DNA from: Novosphingobium profundi
Lineage (GTDB): Bacteria; Pseudomonadota; Alphaproteobacteria; Sphingomonadales; Sphingomonadaceae
Reading direction: 5' to 3'
Assembly: GCF_020524485.1 (NCBI RefSeq)
Contig: NZ_JAIVLF010000003.1
Location: 186,001 to 250,000 of the forward strand
DNA length: 64,000 nt
Notes under the pieces: generated by a model
Databases searched by the model: none
The model's input: the letters and a program-made list of their open reading frames with translations, nothing else
What the model was told of the DNA's origin: nothing
Made by a program: the position numbers and the translations under genes
In this document: piece by piece, positions 52,023 to 61,927 of the stretch
Layout: every line of letters starts with the position of its first letter
Position numbering within the stretch: the stretch's first letter is position 1

Positions 52023-52805
52023 TCAAGGCACTTCATAGGGCGGAATCGGCGCGATCAGCGTGAATTCTTCCACGGCGGGCGCCTTTTCGAGCGGCGCGAT
52101 GACAATTTCGGGGGGATCGACTCGGGTGTCGGGGAGCCGATCGAGCAAGTTGCGAATCAGGGTGAGCCGCCCGCGCTTCTGGTCGTTGAAGTCGACCAGC
52201 GTCCAGGGCGCGTGGCGGCTGTGGGTTGCCTCGAGCATCGCGGCCCGCGCCTTGCTGTAGGCCTCGTACTGGGCGCGCGCGGCCAGATCGACGGGCGAGA
52301 GCTTCCAGCGCTTGAGCGGGTCCTCCAGCCGTTCGCGCAGGCGCTCCTCCTGCTGCTCCTGGTCGCAGGTCAGCCAGTACTTGAAGAGGAGAATGCCGTC
52401 ATCGACCAGCATGCGCTCGAACGCGGGGGCCTGGGCAAGGAACTGCTCGACCTGCGCGCTCGTGGCATAGCCCATGACCTTCTCGACGCCCGCGCGGTTG
52501 TACCAGGAGCGGTCAAACAGCACGATCTCGCCGGTGCTGGGCAGGTGCTGGACGTAGCGCTGGAAGTACCATTCGCCCTGCTCGCGCGCGCTGGGCGGTC
52601 CCAGCGCCACGGTGCGGCACTGGCGCGGGTTGAGATAGGAGGAGACGGCGCGGATCGCCCCGCCCTTGCCCGCCGTATCGCGCCCCTCGAACAGGACCAC
52701 GATGCGCGCGCCGGTCGCCTTGGCCCAGCGGGCCATGGCGACGAGTTCTTCCTGCAGCGGCGCGAGGGCGGCCTCGTAGTCCTTCCTCTTCAGCCGCCCC
52801 GCCAC
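52023..52805 (-). CDS. ppk2: Polyphosphate kinase 2 (PPK2 family)
   Basis: Transfers phosphate between polyphosphate and nucleoside diphosphates. 260 aa, class I size. Walker A GRDTAGKGG (41-49), lid module and Walker B DRSWYNRAGVE are intact. GTG start 52805, 2 bp after the uppP stop, so it is in an operon with uppP. Confidence 0.92.
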   Translation of the reverse strand: MAGRLKRKDYEAALAPLQEELVAMARWAKATGARIVVLFEGRDTAGKGGAIRAVSSYLNPRQCRTVALGPPSAREQGEWYFQRYVQHLPSTGEIVLFDRSWYNRAGVEKVMGYATSAQVEQFLAQAPAFERMLVDDGILLFKYWLTCDQEQQEERLRERLEDPLKRWKLSPVDLAARAQYEAYSKARAAMLEATHSRHAPWTLVDFNDQKRGRLTLIRNLLDRLPDTRVDPPEIVIAPLEKAPAVEEFTLIAPIPPYEVP

Positions 52806-52807
52806 GC

Positions 52808-53620
52808 TCAGGCGCGGCCCAGCAGGAACAGCGCGAGAGCGCCCGCAGCCAGGCGATACCAGGCAAACGGCGAGAAGCCCGAACGGCTGACGAAGGCCAT
52901 GAACGCCTTGATGACGACCAGCGCGACGACGAAGGAGACGACGAAGCCGATCGCAATCTCGCTCCAGCCGACAGGTCCGGTGCCCGCCATCAGCTCCTCG
53001 CGGTGCTTGACGACCGAGAGGAAGGTGGCGCCCACCATCGTGGGGACGGCGAGGAAGAAGCTGAATTCAGCCGCCGTGCGGCGCTCGATGCCCATGGCCA
53101 GCGCGCCCATGATGGTCGCGCCCGAACGGCTGGTGCCCGGCACCATGGCGAGGCATTGGGCAAAGCCCACGCCCACGCACTTGGAGATCGGCAGTTCGGC
53201 AACGCCCGTCAACGGACCGGGCTTGGCGACTTTCTCAATGGCGAGGATGGCAATGCCGCCCACGATCAGCGCCCAGGCGACGACGCTGGGCGAGCCCAGC
53301 AGGCTCTCGATCCAGTCGTTGAGCAGGAGGCCCAGGACCGCCGAGGGCATGAACGCGACGACGACGTTGCGCACGAAGCGGATCGAGGTGGGGTTGAGTT
53401 CGAGAAGGCCCATGCCGACCGCCCAGAAGGTGCGCCAGAAGTGGGCGATGACAGCGAGGATCGCGCCCAGCTGGATGACAACGTTGAACGTCGCCCATAT
53501 CTCGGAATCATAACCGAATATCTGGGTGGCAAGGATGAGATGGCCCGTCGAGGAGACGGGCAGAAACTCGGTGAGTCCCTCGACGATGCCGAGGAGAATA
53601 GCTGTCAGTGTAAGGTCCAT
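52808..53620 (-). CDS. uppP: Undecaprenyl-diphosphatase
   Basis: Recycles undecaprenyl pyrophosphate for peptidoglycan synthesis and gives bacitracin resistance. 270 aa, about eight helices. EGLTEFLPVSSTGHL near the N-terminus and PGTSRSGATI are the two active-site motifs. I chose ATG 53620 over the TTG three codons upstream. Confidence 0.94.
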   Translation of the reverse strand: MDLTLTAILLGIVEGLTEFLPVSSTGHLILATQIFGYDSEIWATFNVVIQLGAILAVIAHFWRTFWAVGMGLLELNPTSIRFVRNVVVAFMPSAVLGLLLNDWIESLLGSPSVVAWALIVGGIAILAIEKVAKPGPLTGVAELPISKCVGVGFAQCLAMVPGTSRSGATIMGALAMGIERRTAAEFSFFLAVPTMVGATFLSVVKHREELMAGTGPVGWSEIAIGFVVSFVVALVVIKAFMAFVSRSGFSPFAWYRLAAGALALFLLGRA

Positions 53621-53709
53621 CGCGGACAAGGTTCATGCAGCACGCAGGGGGCAAGTCAACCCGCTGCGTGCTGCACTGCAATAAAATGCCACGAAAAGGC
53701 GTTGAAGCG

Positions 53710-55857
53710 TTACCAGATACGGACGCGTTCTTCAGGCGGCAGGTAGAGGTCATCGCCCGGCTTTACGTCGAAGGCCTTGTACCATTCATCGAAGTTGCGA
53801 ACGATGCCGTTGACGCGGTAGTGCGGCGGGGCGTGCGGATCGGTCATCAGCATCTGGCGGGCCTGGGCCTCGCGGGTCTTGCTGCGCCAGACCTGCGCCC
53901 AGCCCATGAAGAAGCGCTGGTCGCCGGTGAAGCCGTCGATGACCGGGGCCTCCTTGCCGCCGAGCGCCATCTTGTAGGCGCGATAGGCGAGGCTGAGACC
54001 ACCCAGGTCACCGATGTTCTCGCCCATGGTGAGCTTGCCGTTCACGCAGGTCTCGCCGTCATCGAAGGGGCAGAAGCTGTTGTACTGGGCTTCCAGCTTG
54101 TCCTGCAGTTCCTGGAAGTTGGCCTTGTCCTGCGGGGTCCACCAGTCGCGCATGTTGCCCGTGCCATCGGACTTGGCGCCCTGGTCGTCGAAGCCGTGGC
54201 CCATCTCGTGGCCGATCACCGCGCCGATGGCGCCGTAGTTCACCGCCGGATCGGCCGAGAGATTGAAGAAGGGAGGCTGCAGGATCGCGGCCGGGAAGAC
54301 GATCTCGTTCATCGTCGAGTTGTAGTAGGCGTTGACCGTCTCGGGCAGCATGGCCCACTCGCTGCGGTCGACCGGCTGGCCGATGCGCCCCATCTCGAAG
54401 TCGTTTTCCCAGGCCCCGGCGGCCAGGCTGTTGCCGATGGGATCGTTGGCCGAGAACTCCAGTCCCTCATAAGTCTTGAAGATGTCGGGCGCGCCGATCT
54501 TGGGGGTGAAGGCGTCGAGCTTGGCCTGCGCCTCGCGGCGGGTTTCCGGGCCCATCCAGTCAAGCTCCTGGAGGTTCACCGCCATGGCCTTGCGCAAGTT
54601 GGCGACGAGGGTCTCCATCTTCGCCTTCTGCTCAGGGGGATAGTGGCGCTCGGCATAGAGCTTGCCGACAAGTTCGCCCGCCAGCCCCTCGACCGCGCCG
54701 ACGCCGCGCTTCCAGCGCGGGCGCTGTTCGGGCTGGCCCGAAAGCGTGGTGCCGTAGAAGGCGAAGGAGGCCTCGTCGATATCGCTGGGCAGCATCGAGG
54801 CGTGGCCGCTGACAAAGCGCGCGGCGAGCCAGGCCTGCCAGGTGGAGACCGGGACCTCGTCGATCAGCCGGGCGACGGCGGGAAGACCACCGCCCATCAG
54901 CGCCTGCGCCTGCGCGGCGTCCAGCTTGGCCGCGTCCAGTTCCTCGGCCGTGGCCGGGATCTCGCTGGCAATGACATAGGAGGCCTGGTCGGCGCCGAGC
55001 GTATCAAGGAAGGTCGACAGCACGCCCGAGGAGCCCAACGCCTCGTACTGCGCGCGGGTCAGCTTGTTATATGTGAGGTCATCGTTGCGCGCGGCCACGC
55101 GGTCCCAGTCGGCCTCGGCAATGCGCGTTTCCAGCGAGAGCACGGCCTTGGCCGCGCTTGCCGCATCCTGGTAGCCGACCTTGCCCAGAAGGAAGGTCAG
55201 GTACTCAAGATAGGCACTGCGGATCTTGCGCGAACGCTCGTCCGTCTTGAGGTAATAGTTGCGGTCGGGAAGGCCCAGACCCGAAACGTAGCTGTGAAGC
55301 GCGTAGATATCGCTCTGCTTGGCGTCCGCGCCGACGTAGACGCCGATCGGCGAGGCGTAACCCGGCGAGGCGAACAGCTTGGCGAGGTCCTGCGCGCTCT
55401 TCGCGGCGAAGATGCGCTCCATATAGGGCTGGATCGGGGCCAGACCCTTCGCGTTGATCGCATCGACGTCCATGTAGGCCTTGTAGGCCGCAGCCACGCG
55501 CGCCGCGTCGCTGCCCGGCGCCGGGTTGGAGGCGAGCAGCTCGTTCATGATCGCGTGCATGCGCTGCTGCGAAAGTTCGTTCAGTTCGAGGAACGAGCCC
55601 CAGCGGGTGCGGTCGGCGGGCAGCTCCACGCTGTCGACCCATTCCCCGCTGACGTAGCGGTCGAAATCGTCGCCCGGCTGGGTCGCCGTGTCCATCCACT
55701 GGGTCTGGATGCCGAAGTCGCCCCAGTCATCCGAGGGCGTGAGCGGGGAGGCTTCCTGCGCGCTGGCCTGTTCCGGCGCGGCGAGGACGGGGGAAGAGAA
55801 AGCGATGGCGAGGCCGCTCGCCGCGAGAGCGAGGGCACGCCCCTTGAAGTTACGCAT
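53710..55857 (-). CDS. M13 family metallopeptidase (neprilysin-like)
   Basis: 715 aa, exported: signal peptide ending PVLAAPE (about 27). Zinc motif HEMGH at 550-554 followed by GFDDQGAKSDGTGN, and ENIGDLGG carrying the third ligand. NAYYNSTMNEIVFPAAIL (substrate-binding region) is intact. Degrades peptides in the periplasm. Single gene; similar sphingomonad genes occur in several copies. Confidence 0.94.
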   Translation of the reverse strand: MRNFKGRALALAASGLAIAFSSPVLAAPEQASAQEASPLTPSDDWGDFGIQTQWMDTATQPGDDFDRYVSGEWVDSVELPADRTRWGSFLELNELSQQRMHAIMNELLASNPAPGSDAARVAAAYKAYMDVDAINAKGLAPIQPYMERIFAAKSAQDLAKLFASPGYASPIGVYVGADAKQSDIYALHSYVSGLGLPDRNYYLKTDERSRKIRSAYLEYLTFLLGKVGYQDAASAAKAVLSLETRIAEADWDRVAARNDDLTYNKLTRAQYEALGSSGVLSTFLDTLGADQASYVIASEIPATAEELDAAKLDAAQAQALMGGGLPAVARLIDEVPVSTWQAWLAARFVSGHASMLPSDIDEASFAFYGTTLSGQPEQRPRWKRGVGAVEGLAGELVGKLYAERHYPPEQKAKMETLVANLRKAMAVNLQELDWMGPETRREAQAKLDAFTPKIGAPDIFKTYEGLEFSANDPIGNSLAAGAWENDFEMGRIGQPVDRSEWAMLPETVNAYYNSTMNEIVFPAAILQPPFFNLSADPAVNYGAIGAVIGHEMGHGFDDQGAKSDGTGNMRDWWTPQDKANFQELQDKLEAQYNSFCPFDDGETCVNGKLTMGENIGDLGGLSLAYRAYKMALGGKEAPVIDGFTGDQRFFMGWAQVWRSKTREAQARQMLMTDPHAPPHYRVNGIVRNFDEWYKAFDVKPGDDLYLPPEERVRIW

Positions 55858-55974
55858 GCAATACCTTTGCTTGGGGGTTGGGCATCAGCGTCGACCTCTT
55901 ACGGATCGATCAAAGCCCGGCAAGATAATTGCAAATTGGCGCAACGCCAGCGCGCAAGCTGGCCACCCATGTCG

Positions 55975-57831
55975 TTAGCCGAGCGCTGTGGCCCGTTCGT
56001 CGAACTGGAGCGAGGCGAGCCGTGCATAGAGACCGCCCGCCTGCGTGAGCGCGGCGTGGGTCCCCTGCTCGACGATTCGCCCGCCATCCATGACCACGAT
56101 CCGGTCCGCCTCGCGCACGGTAGAAAGGCGGTGCGCGATGACGAGCGTGGTGCGGCTCTGCATCAGCGTGTCGAGCGCGTCCTGCACCAGCCGCTCGCTT
56201 TCGGCATCGAGCGCGCTCGTCGCCTCGTCCAGGAGCAGGATCGGCGCGTCGCGCAAGAGCGCGCGGGCAATCGCGATGCGCTGGCGCTGGCCACCCGACA
56301 GGCGCGCCCCGTCCTCGCCCAGGAACGTGTCGAGCCCGTCCGGGAGCATGCCCAGGAAGTCCTCGGCGTTGGCCGCGCGCGCGGCCTCCCAGATCATCGC
56401 ATCGTCCGCGTCGGGCTGGCCGTAGCGCAGGTTTTCGCGCGCGCTGGCGGCAAACAGCACGCCTTCCTGCGGGACCAGCGCAATGCGCGCGCGCACGTCG
56501 CTCGGGTCCGCCGAAGAAAGCGGCACGCCGTCGATCTTCACCACGCCCCCCTGCGGGTCATAGAAACGCTCGGCGAGCTGGAACAGCGTGGACTTGCCCG
56601 CGCCGGACGGGCCGACGATGGCGACCGTCTCGCCCGGCTCGACGGTCAGGCTGAAGTCGACCAGCGCAGCCATGTCGGGCCGGGTGGGATAGCGGAAGGT
56701 GACCTTCTCGAAAGCAATCTTGCCGCGCGGCGGCACGGGCAGTGTTTGCGGGCGCGCGGGCGCCGCGATCTCGGGCTCCTCGGAGAGCAGCTCGGCCAGG
56801 CGGCTGGCCGCGCCTGCCCCGCGCACGAGGTCGCCATAGACTTCGGTCAGCGAACCGAACGCGCCCGCCACGATACCCGCCGTGACGACGAAGGCGGCGA
56901 TGGTGCCGCCCGTGATCGTGCCTTCGGCAACGCCGATGGCGCCGCGCCACATGATGATCGTGATCGAGCCGAAGATGAGGAACATCATCACCGCGGTCAT
57001 CACCGCGCGAATGAGGATACGCTTGCGGCCGGTATCGAAGGTGCGCTCCACCGCCGCGCTGAAACGCCCGCCCTCGCGCTCCTGCTGGTTGAAGGCCTGG
57101 ACCACGCGCAAGGCGCCCAGCACTTCGGCGGTCATCGCGCCGATGTCGGCGACACGGTCCTGGCTCTTGCGCGCGACGACACGCAGGCGCCGCCCGAAGA
57201 CGGTGATCGGCACGATCACCACAGGGATAGCGACAAGGAGCCCCGCCGTCAGACTGGGCGCAAGCGCGAAGAGGAAGAGCACGCCCCCTGTCGCCATGAT
57301 CGCGTTGCGCAGCGCGACCGAGACGGTGGTGCCCACCACCTGTTCGATGATCGCGGTGTCCGCGGTCATGCGCGAGGCGATTTCCTTGGGGCTGTTCTCC
57401 TCGAAGAAACCGGGGGCAAGCGCGAGGAGGTGGCGCTGGACGCGCAGGCGGATGTCGGCGACCACGCGCTCGCCCAGCCAGGACACCGAGTAGAAACGGA
57501 TCGAGGTCGCAATGGCAAGGACCACCACCACGCCCAGCAGCATCAGGAACCAGGAGCGGATGACGTCGTGATCGGCGCCTTGCGCGAAGCCCTGGTCGAT
57601 CACGCTGCGAAAGCCATAGGGGATTGCCAGCGTCGACATCGCCGAGACGACGAGCGCGATGCCCGCCACGGCCATCCGGCCGGGATACTTGAAGAGTTCG
57701 CGCCAGACCATTGCGAGCGGGCGCAGCGAGCGCCGGGGGCGTTTGGGCGTCGCGTCCTCGCGGGGGACGGGCTCTTCCCTGCGGGAGGCGGGTGTCTCGA
57801 TGCTCTCGGCCGGACCGTCTGGGGCTTGCAT
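55975..57831 (-). CDS. ABC transporter, fused permease/ATPase (ABCB type)
   Basis: 618 aa half-transporter: six membrane helices (about 50-330), then the ATPase. Walker A GPSGAGKST (407-415), signature LSGGQRQRIAIARAL and Walker B ILLLDEATSALD are present. Most like MsbA or multidrug/lipid exporters. A hydrophilic N-terminal extension of about 40 residues (Pro/Glu/Arg-rich) precedes the first helix. The next gene is on the other strand. Confidence 0.93.
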   Translation of the reverse strand: MQAPDGPAESIETPASRREEPVPREDATPKRPRRSLRPLAMVWRELFKYPGRMAVAGIALVVSAMSTLAIPYGFRSVIDQGFAQGADHDVIRSWFLMLLGVVVVLAIATSIRFYSVSWLGERVVADIRLRVQRHLLALAPGFFEENSPKEIASRMTADTAIIEQVVGTTVSVALRNAIMATGGVLFLFALAPSLTAGLLVAIPVVIVPITVFGRRLRVVARKSQDRVADIGAMTAEVLGALRVVQAFNQQEREGGRFSAAVERTFDTGRKRILIRAVMTAVMMFLIFGSITIIMWRGAIGVAEGTITGGTIAAFVVTAGIVAGAFGSLTEVYGDLVRGAGAASRLAELLSEEPEIAAPARPQTLPVPPRGKIAFEKVTFRYPTRPDMAALVDFSLTVEPGETVAIVGPSGAGKSTLFQLAERFYDPQGGVVKIDGVPLSSADPSDVRARIALVPQEGVLFAASARENLRYGQPDADDAMIWEAARAANAEDFLGMLPDGLDTFLGEDGARLSGGQRQRIAIARALLRDAPILLLDEATSALDAESERLVQDALDTLMQSRTTLVIAHRLSTVREADRIVVMDGGRIVEQGTHAALTQAGGLYARLASLQFDERATALG

Positions 57832-58079
57832 GATCCAGCGCCTTACAAGGTCCGAACGGCAAGGGAAAGGGCAAGTCGCGCGCCCCGGCTTTCAGGCTGC
57901 ATTCACGGTCACCCGCCAATATACCAAAGGATACGAAGCGCTTAGCGCAGTTGCGCAAGGCTTATCGTCTTTTCACCTTGGACTATTCGGTAATGCCGCA
58001 TTGCACGGCCACGCTTTAGAGACCAGATAGCGCCTAGAAATGGCATGCCGCCTCCCCCCGGGCGGCCAGGAGATACCAC

Positions 58080-59339
58080 TTGCTTTACAACGCCTACGAA
58101 TTGCAGCGCACCATGCTCAGCGGCGCGGCGGCCTGGGCTTCGGTCGGCGCCGAGCTCTTGACGAATCCTTCCCTGCCCATGGGTTACATGGGCTTCGGCA
58201 ACTACATGGCCTCGGCCCTCGACGTCTTCGCGCACGCCACCGCACCGCGTGGAAAGCCCGCCTTCGACATCGAATCGGTCGAAGTGGATGGAAAGCTCCA
58301 CGCGGTTACCGAATCGATTGTCCTGCACCGCCCCTTCGGCAACCTGCTGCGCTTCGAGCGCGCCGGGCTTCCCAAGGACGCCCCGCGCCTCCTGATCGCG
58401 GCCCCCATGAGCGGCCACTACGCGACGCTCCTGCGCGGCACGGTCGCGCGGATGGTGGAGAGCTGCGTCGTCTACATCACCGACTGGGCCGACGCGAAGA
58501 TGGTGCCCGAAAGCGAAGGCCGCTTCGATCTCGACGACTATATCGACTACCTGATCGGCTTCCTGGAGTTCATCGGCCCCAACACGCACATGCTCGCCGT
58601 GTGCCAGCCCTCGGTGCCCGCCTTTGCGGCGGCCGCCGTCATGGGCAAGCACAAGAACCCGTGCCGGCCGGCCACACTCACCATGATGGGCGGCCCCATC
58701 GACACCCGCGAGGCGCCCACCAGCGTCAACGACGTGGCGATGAACCAGCCGCTGTCGTGGTTCAAGCACAACGTCATTGCCACCGTGCCGCTGTCCTATC
58801 CGGGCGCGGGCCGCGAGGTCTATCCCGGCTTTCTGCAGCTCGCCGGCTTCATGGCAATGAACCTGGGCAACCACATGATGAGCCACTACGGCATGTTCAA
58901 GCACCTCGTCGAAGGCGACGGGGAAAGCGCGGGCGCGACCAAGGCCTTCTACGATGAATACCGCTCGGTCTGTGACATGACCGCCGACTTCTACCTGCAA
59001 ACGGTCGAGCACGTCTTCCAGAAGCACTCGCTGCCCAAGGGCGAGTTCGTCCACCGCGGCGAGGTGATCGATCCGGGCGCGATCCGCGACACCGCGCTGC
59101 TTGCCGTCGAGGGCGAGAAGGACGACATTTCCGGCATCGGCCAGACCCGCGCGGCGCTGCACCTTGCGCCCAACCTGCCCGAGGCGAAGAAGCGCTACTA
59201 CCTCGCCGAGAAGGTCGGCCACTACGGCATCTTCAACGGTTCGAAGTGGCGCGGGCGCATCGCCCCGGTACTCGAGGACTGGATGCGCGCCCACCCCACG
59301 GTCGAGCCCGCCAGGAAGGCGAGCAAGGCCAAGGCCTGA
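58080..59339 (+). CDS. phaZ: Intracellular polyhydroxyalkanoate depolymerase
   Basis: Breaks down stored PHB. 419 aa from a TTG start (58080) with AGGAG eight bases upstream. The Cys-type lipase box AVCQPS gives Cys175 as nucleophile, which distinguishes these enzymes from serine depolymerases. MLYNAYELQRTML and MGGPIDTREAPT are typical of the family. phaC is not in the window. Confidence 0.93.
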   Translation: MLYNAYELQRTMLSGAAAWASVGAELLTNPSLPMGYMGFGNYMASALDVFAHATAPRGKPAFDIESVEVDGKLHAVTESIVLHRPFGNLLRFERAGLPKDAPRLLIAAPMSGHYATLLRGTVARMVESCVVYITDWADAKMVPESEGRFDLDDYIDYLIGFLEFIGPNTHMLAVCQPSVPAFAAAAVMGKHKNPCRPATLTMMGGPIDTREAPTSVNDVAMNQPLSWFKHNVIATVPLSYPGAGREVYPGFLQLAGFMAMNLGNHMMSHYGMFKHLVEGDGESAGATKAFYDEYRSVCDMTADFYLQTVEHVFQKHSLPKGEFVHRGEVIDPGAIRDTALLAVEGEKDDISGIGQTRAALHLAPNLPEAKKRYYLAEKVGHYGIFNGSKWRGRIAPVLEDWMRAHPTVEPARKASKAKA

Positions 59340-59460
59340 CCGACAGGCCCTCGCGGATCGGCGCAAGGGGGCGGGGCAGGCGACAGGACGCCTTCCCGGC
59401 TCGCCGATCCGCACGCCTCCCCGCTGGCGCACGGACGCCCGGCGTGGTATTTTCGCCAGC

Positions 59461-60099
59461 ATGAACCCACTGCTTGGCCGACGACATTTCCTCCACGGCA
59501 GCCTCGGCGCCGGGCTTGCCCTGACCCTTCCGGGCCGGGCACTGGCCGCAACTGCGCCCGCGGCCGCTGCATCCACCACGCCTTATGAGCGCCGCGTGCT
59601 CGAAGCCGCGCACGCCCAGGCCGCGCGCGTCGGCGATGCGGTGTGGCGCAAGGACATCGTGGGCATGGCCGATTTCGCCCTGCCCTCGTGGAAGCCGCGC
59701 CTGCACTTTGCCAACCTGGAGAACGGCACGGTCCGCTCGTTCCTGCTCGCCCACGGGCGCGGCTCGGACCCGGAGCACAGCGGCTGGCTGCAATCCTTCT
59801 CGAACGAGCCGGGATCGCTCGCCACCTCGCGCGGGGCCTTCCTCACCTGCGAATGGTACAAGGGCAAGTACGGCACCTCGATCCGCCTCGTTGGCCTCGA
59901 TGACGACAACTCGGCCGCGCTCGAACGCCTGATCGTGGTCCACCCGGCCTGGTACGCCGATGCCGCGATGCTCGACAAGTACGGCAAGCTGGGGCGCAGC
60001 GAAGGCTGCTTCGCGATGGGCGATGCCGATTTCAAGCAGGCGCTCTGGCACCTCTCGGGCGGACGCCTGCTCTATGCGGATCGCATCGGCGAGGACTGA
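59461..60099 (+). CDS. Murein L,D-transpeptidase catalytic-domain family protein, predicted Tat-exported
   Basis: 212 aa. The leader GRRHFLHGSLGAGLALTL is a twin-arginine type, and ALAATA is a plausible cleavage site. KLGRSEGCFAMGDADF carries the active Cys of the YkuD-related murein transpeptidase family, and HGRGSDPEHSGWLQSFSN is conserved. A Tat route for this family is common in alphaproteobacteria. Start ATG 59461. Confidence 0.87.
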   Translation: MNPLLGRRHFLHGSLGAGLALTLPGRALAATAPAAAASTTPYERRVLEAAHAQAARVGDAVWRKDIVGMADFALPSWKPRLHFANLENGTVRSFLLAHGRGSDPEHSGWLQSFSNEPGSLATSRGAFLTCEWYKGKYGTSIRLVGLDDDNSAALERLIVVHPAWYADAAMLDKYGKLGRSEGCFAMGDADFKQALWHLSGGRLLYADRIGED

Positions 60100-60248
60100 G
60101 GCGGCGGGGGGCTGAATGCCCCGCATGTTAAGGACCATAAGCCCCGAAATTGCCGTTTTTCACCTCGAAAATTCGCTTGGCGACCATTCCCGCAATTAAC
60201 CGGCGCGTTTGTTAGACAGTCATCAGACCCGGTGATACGCGCCCGGAC

Positions 60249-60863
60249 ATGGAGAAAAACCTCACGGCCCTCAAGCAGGAGGCACCCACCGACGCACGTC
60301 AGGTCCGTTCGCGCAAGGCGCTGAACGCGGCCCTGCTCGACCTGCTGGCCCAGCGCACCTTCGACGAGCTCACCATTCGCGAGATCACCGCGCGGGCGGG
60401 CACCGGCTACGCGACGTTTTTCCGGCACTTCAGCACCAAGGAAGCGCTGCTTTCCGACCTCGTCGTCGACCCCATCGACGAACTGCTCACCCGCACGCTC
60501 GCCCTGCTCGACAGGCCGCGGAGCAGCGATGGACCCAGCGTGCGCGAACTGTGCGCCTGGGTCGCGGGCGACCGCACGTTCTGGGCCCCGCTCCTCACCG
60601 GAGGCGCGGCCGGGCTCGTGCGTTCGGAATTCCTGCGCCAGGCCCGGGAACGTGCCGCAGCCGGCCATGGCCTCCACCGCGAGGACACCTGGCTTCCCGC
60701 CGACCTCGCGCTGGTCCACGGGGTCAGCTCGGTCATCGGCGTGCTCACCTGGTGGCTGCGCCAGGGCGAGGACGGCAGCCTTGAGCAGGTTGCCATGATC
60801 CTCGACCGCATGGTAATTGCCCCGATCACGCAGGACGCAGCTGTCGAGACAACGCTGTCCTGA
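60249..60863 (+). CDS. TetR family transcriptional regulator
   Basis: 204 aa. HTH at about 24-66 (TFDELTIREITARAGTGYATFFRHFSTKEALL in two parts: the TIREITARAG helix and YATFFRHF recognition helix). The C-terminal ligand domain is unassigned. Start ATG 60249. It is followed in the same direction by xdhC-like and mobA-like genes, so it may control them. Confidence 0.88.
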   Translation: MEKNLTALKQEAPTDARQVRSRKALNAALLDLLAQRTFDELTIREITARAGTGYATFFRHFSTKEALLSDLVVDPIDELLTRTLALLDRPRSSDGPSVRELCAWVAGDRTFWAPLLTGGAAGLVRSEFLRQARERAAAGHGLHREDTWLPADLALVHGVSSVIGVLTWWLRQGEDGSLEQVAMILDRMVIAPITQDAAVETTLS

Positions 60864-60904
60864 GAACGGGACACCACCGGACAGACCACGGGCGCCACCA
60901 ACGC

Positions 60905-61927
60905 ATGACACAAACCGAGATCGCGGCGCCCTTCGCCGAGATTGCCGACGCCGACTGGCCGACTTTCGGCTGGAGCGATGATATTCGCCCCGCGCTTGCG
61001 CGCGCGCTCGAGGCCGGGCACCCCGCCGCCCTGGCCACGCTCTACAAGGTCGAAGGCAGCGCCCCGCGCGGTCCCGGCTCGCAGATGCTCTTCACCGCCC
61101 AGGACACCGACGCGGCGCGCATTGCCGCAAGCGGCTACTTCTCGGGCGACTGCATCGAGGGCGATGTGGCGAGCCACGCCGCCGCCGTCCTGGCCGATGG
61201 CCAGCCGCGCCGCCTCCACTACGGCACCGGCAGCCCCTGGATCGACATTCGCCTGCGCTGCGGCGGCGCGCTCTTCATCCTGGTCGAGCGCATCGCGCCC
61301 GATTGCCCGGCCGCAAAGGCCCTGCTCGACCATGCCCGCGCCCGCACCTCGTGTCGCTGGATCAGCGATGGCACCACACGCCAGGTCGAAACTGGCCGCG
61401 GCCCGCTCCTGGACCTGGAAGACGCCGACGCGGTGCGCCTTGCCCGCCGCTTCGATCCGCCGCGCCGCCTGATCGTCTCGGGCGGGGATCCCGGCGCCCT
61501 TGCCGCAGCACAACTGGCCGCGCTCAGCCAGTTCGAGACCATTCTCGTGCGCCCCGATGGCCCGGCCAGCCCGCCGCCCTTCCCGGTTTCGCAGTACCGC
61601 CGCGAGGACCCGGCCCGCGCGCTGGAGCAGCTCGGCCTCGACCGCTGGACTGCCTATCTTGGCGCCACGCATGAGGACCACCACGATCTTGGCGGCTGTC
61701 TTGCCGCGCTTCGCGGGCAGGCAGGCTACGTGGCCATGATCGGCGCGCGTTCGCGCGCCCCGGCCCGCCTTGCCGCGCTGGAAGCAGCTGGCGCGAACCC
61801 GGACGAACTCGCGCGCCTGCGCCTCTCGCCGGGCATCACGGGGCTGGGTAAATCGCCCTGGGAAGTCGCCACCGGGATCATCGCCGAGATCATGCAGGCT
61901 CTGAACCCGGCCGGAGAGCGCGCCTGA
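60905..61927 (+). CDS. XdhC/CoxI family molybdoenzyme maturation protein
   Basis: 340 aa. XdhC-type proteins sulfurate or insert molybdenum cofactor into xanthine-dehydrogenase-like enzymes. GSAPRGPGSQMLFT near the N-terminus, GGALFILVE, and the C-terminal Rossmann region with GYVAMIGARSRAPARLAAL and SPGITGLGKSPWEVATGIIAEI are diagnostic. The next gene starts within its stop codon. The structural oxidoreductase subunits are absent here. Confidence 0.91.
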   Translation: MTQTEIAAPFAEIADADWPTFGWSDDIRPALARALEAGHPAALATLYKVEGSAPRGPGSQMLFTAQDTDAARIAASGYFSGDCIEGDVASHAAAVLADGQPRRLHYGTGSPWIDIRLRCGGALFILVERIAPDCPAAKALLDHARARTSCRWISDGTTRQVETGRGPLLDLEDADAVRLARRFDPPRRLIVSGGDPGALAAAQLAALSQFETILVRPDGPASPPPFPVSQYRREDPARALEQLGLDRWTAYLGATHEDHHDLGGCLAALRGQAGYVAMIGARSRAPARLAALEAAGANPDELARLRLSPGITGLGKSPWEVATGIIAEIMQALNPAGERA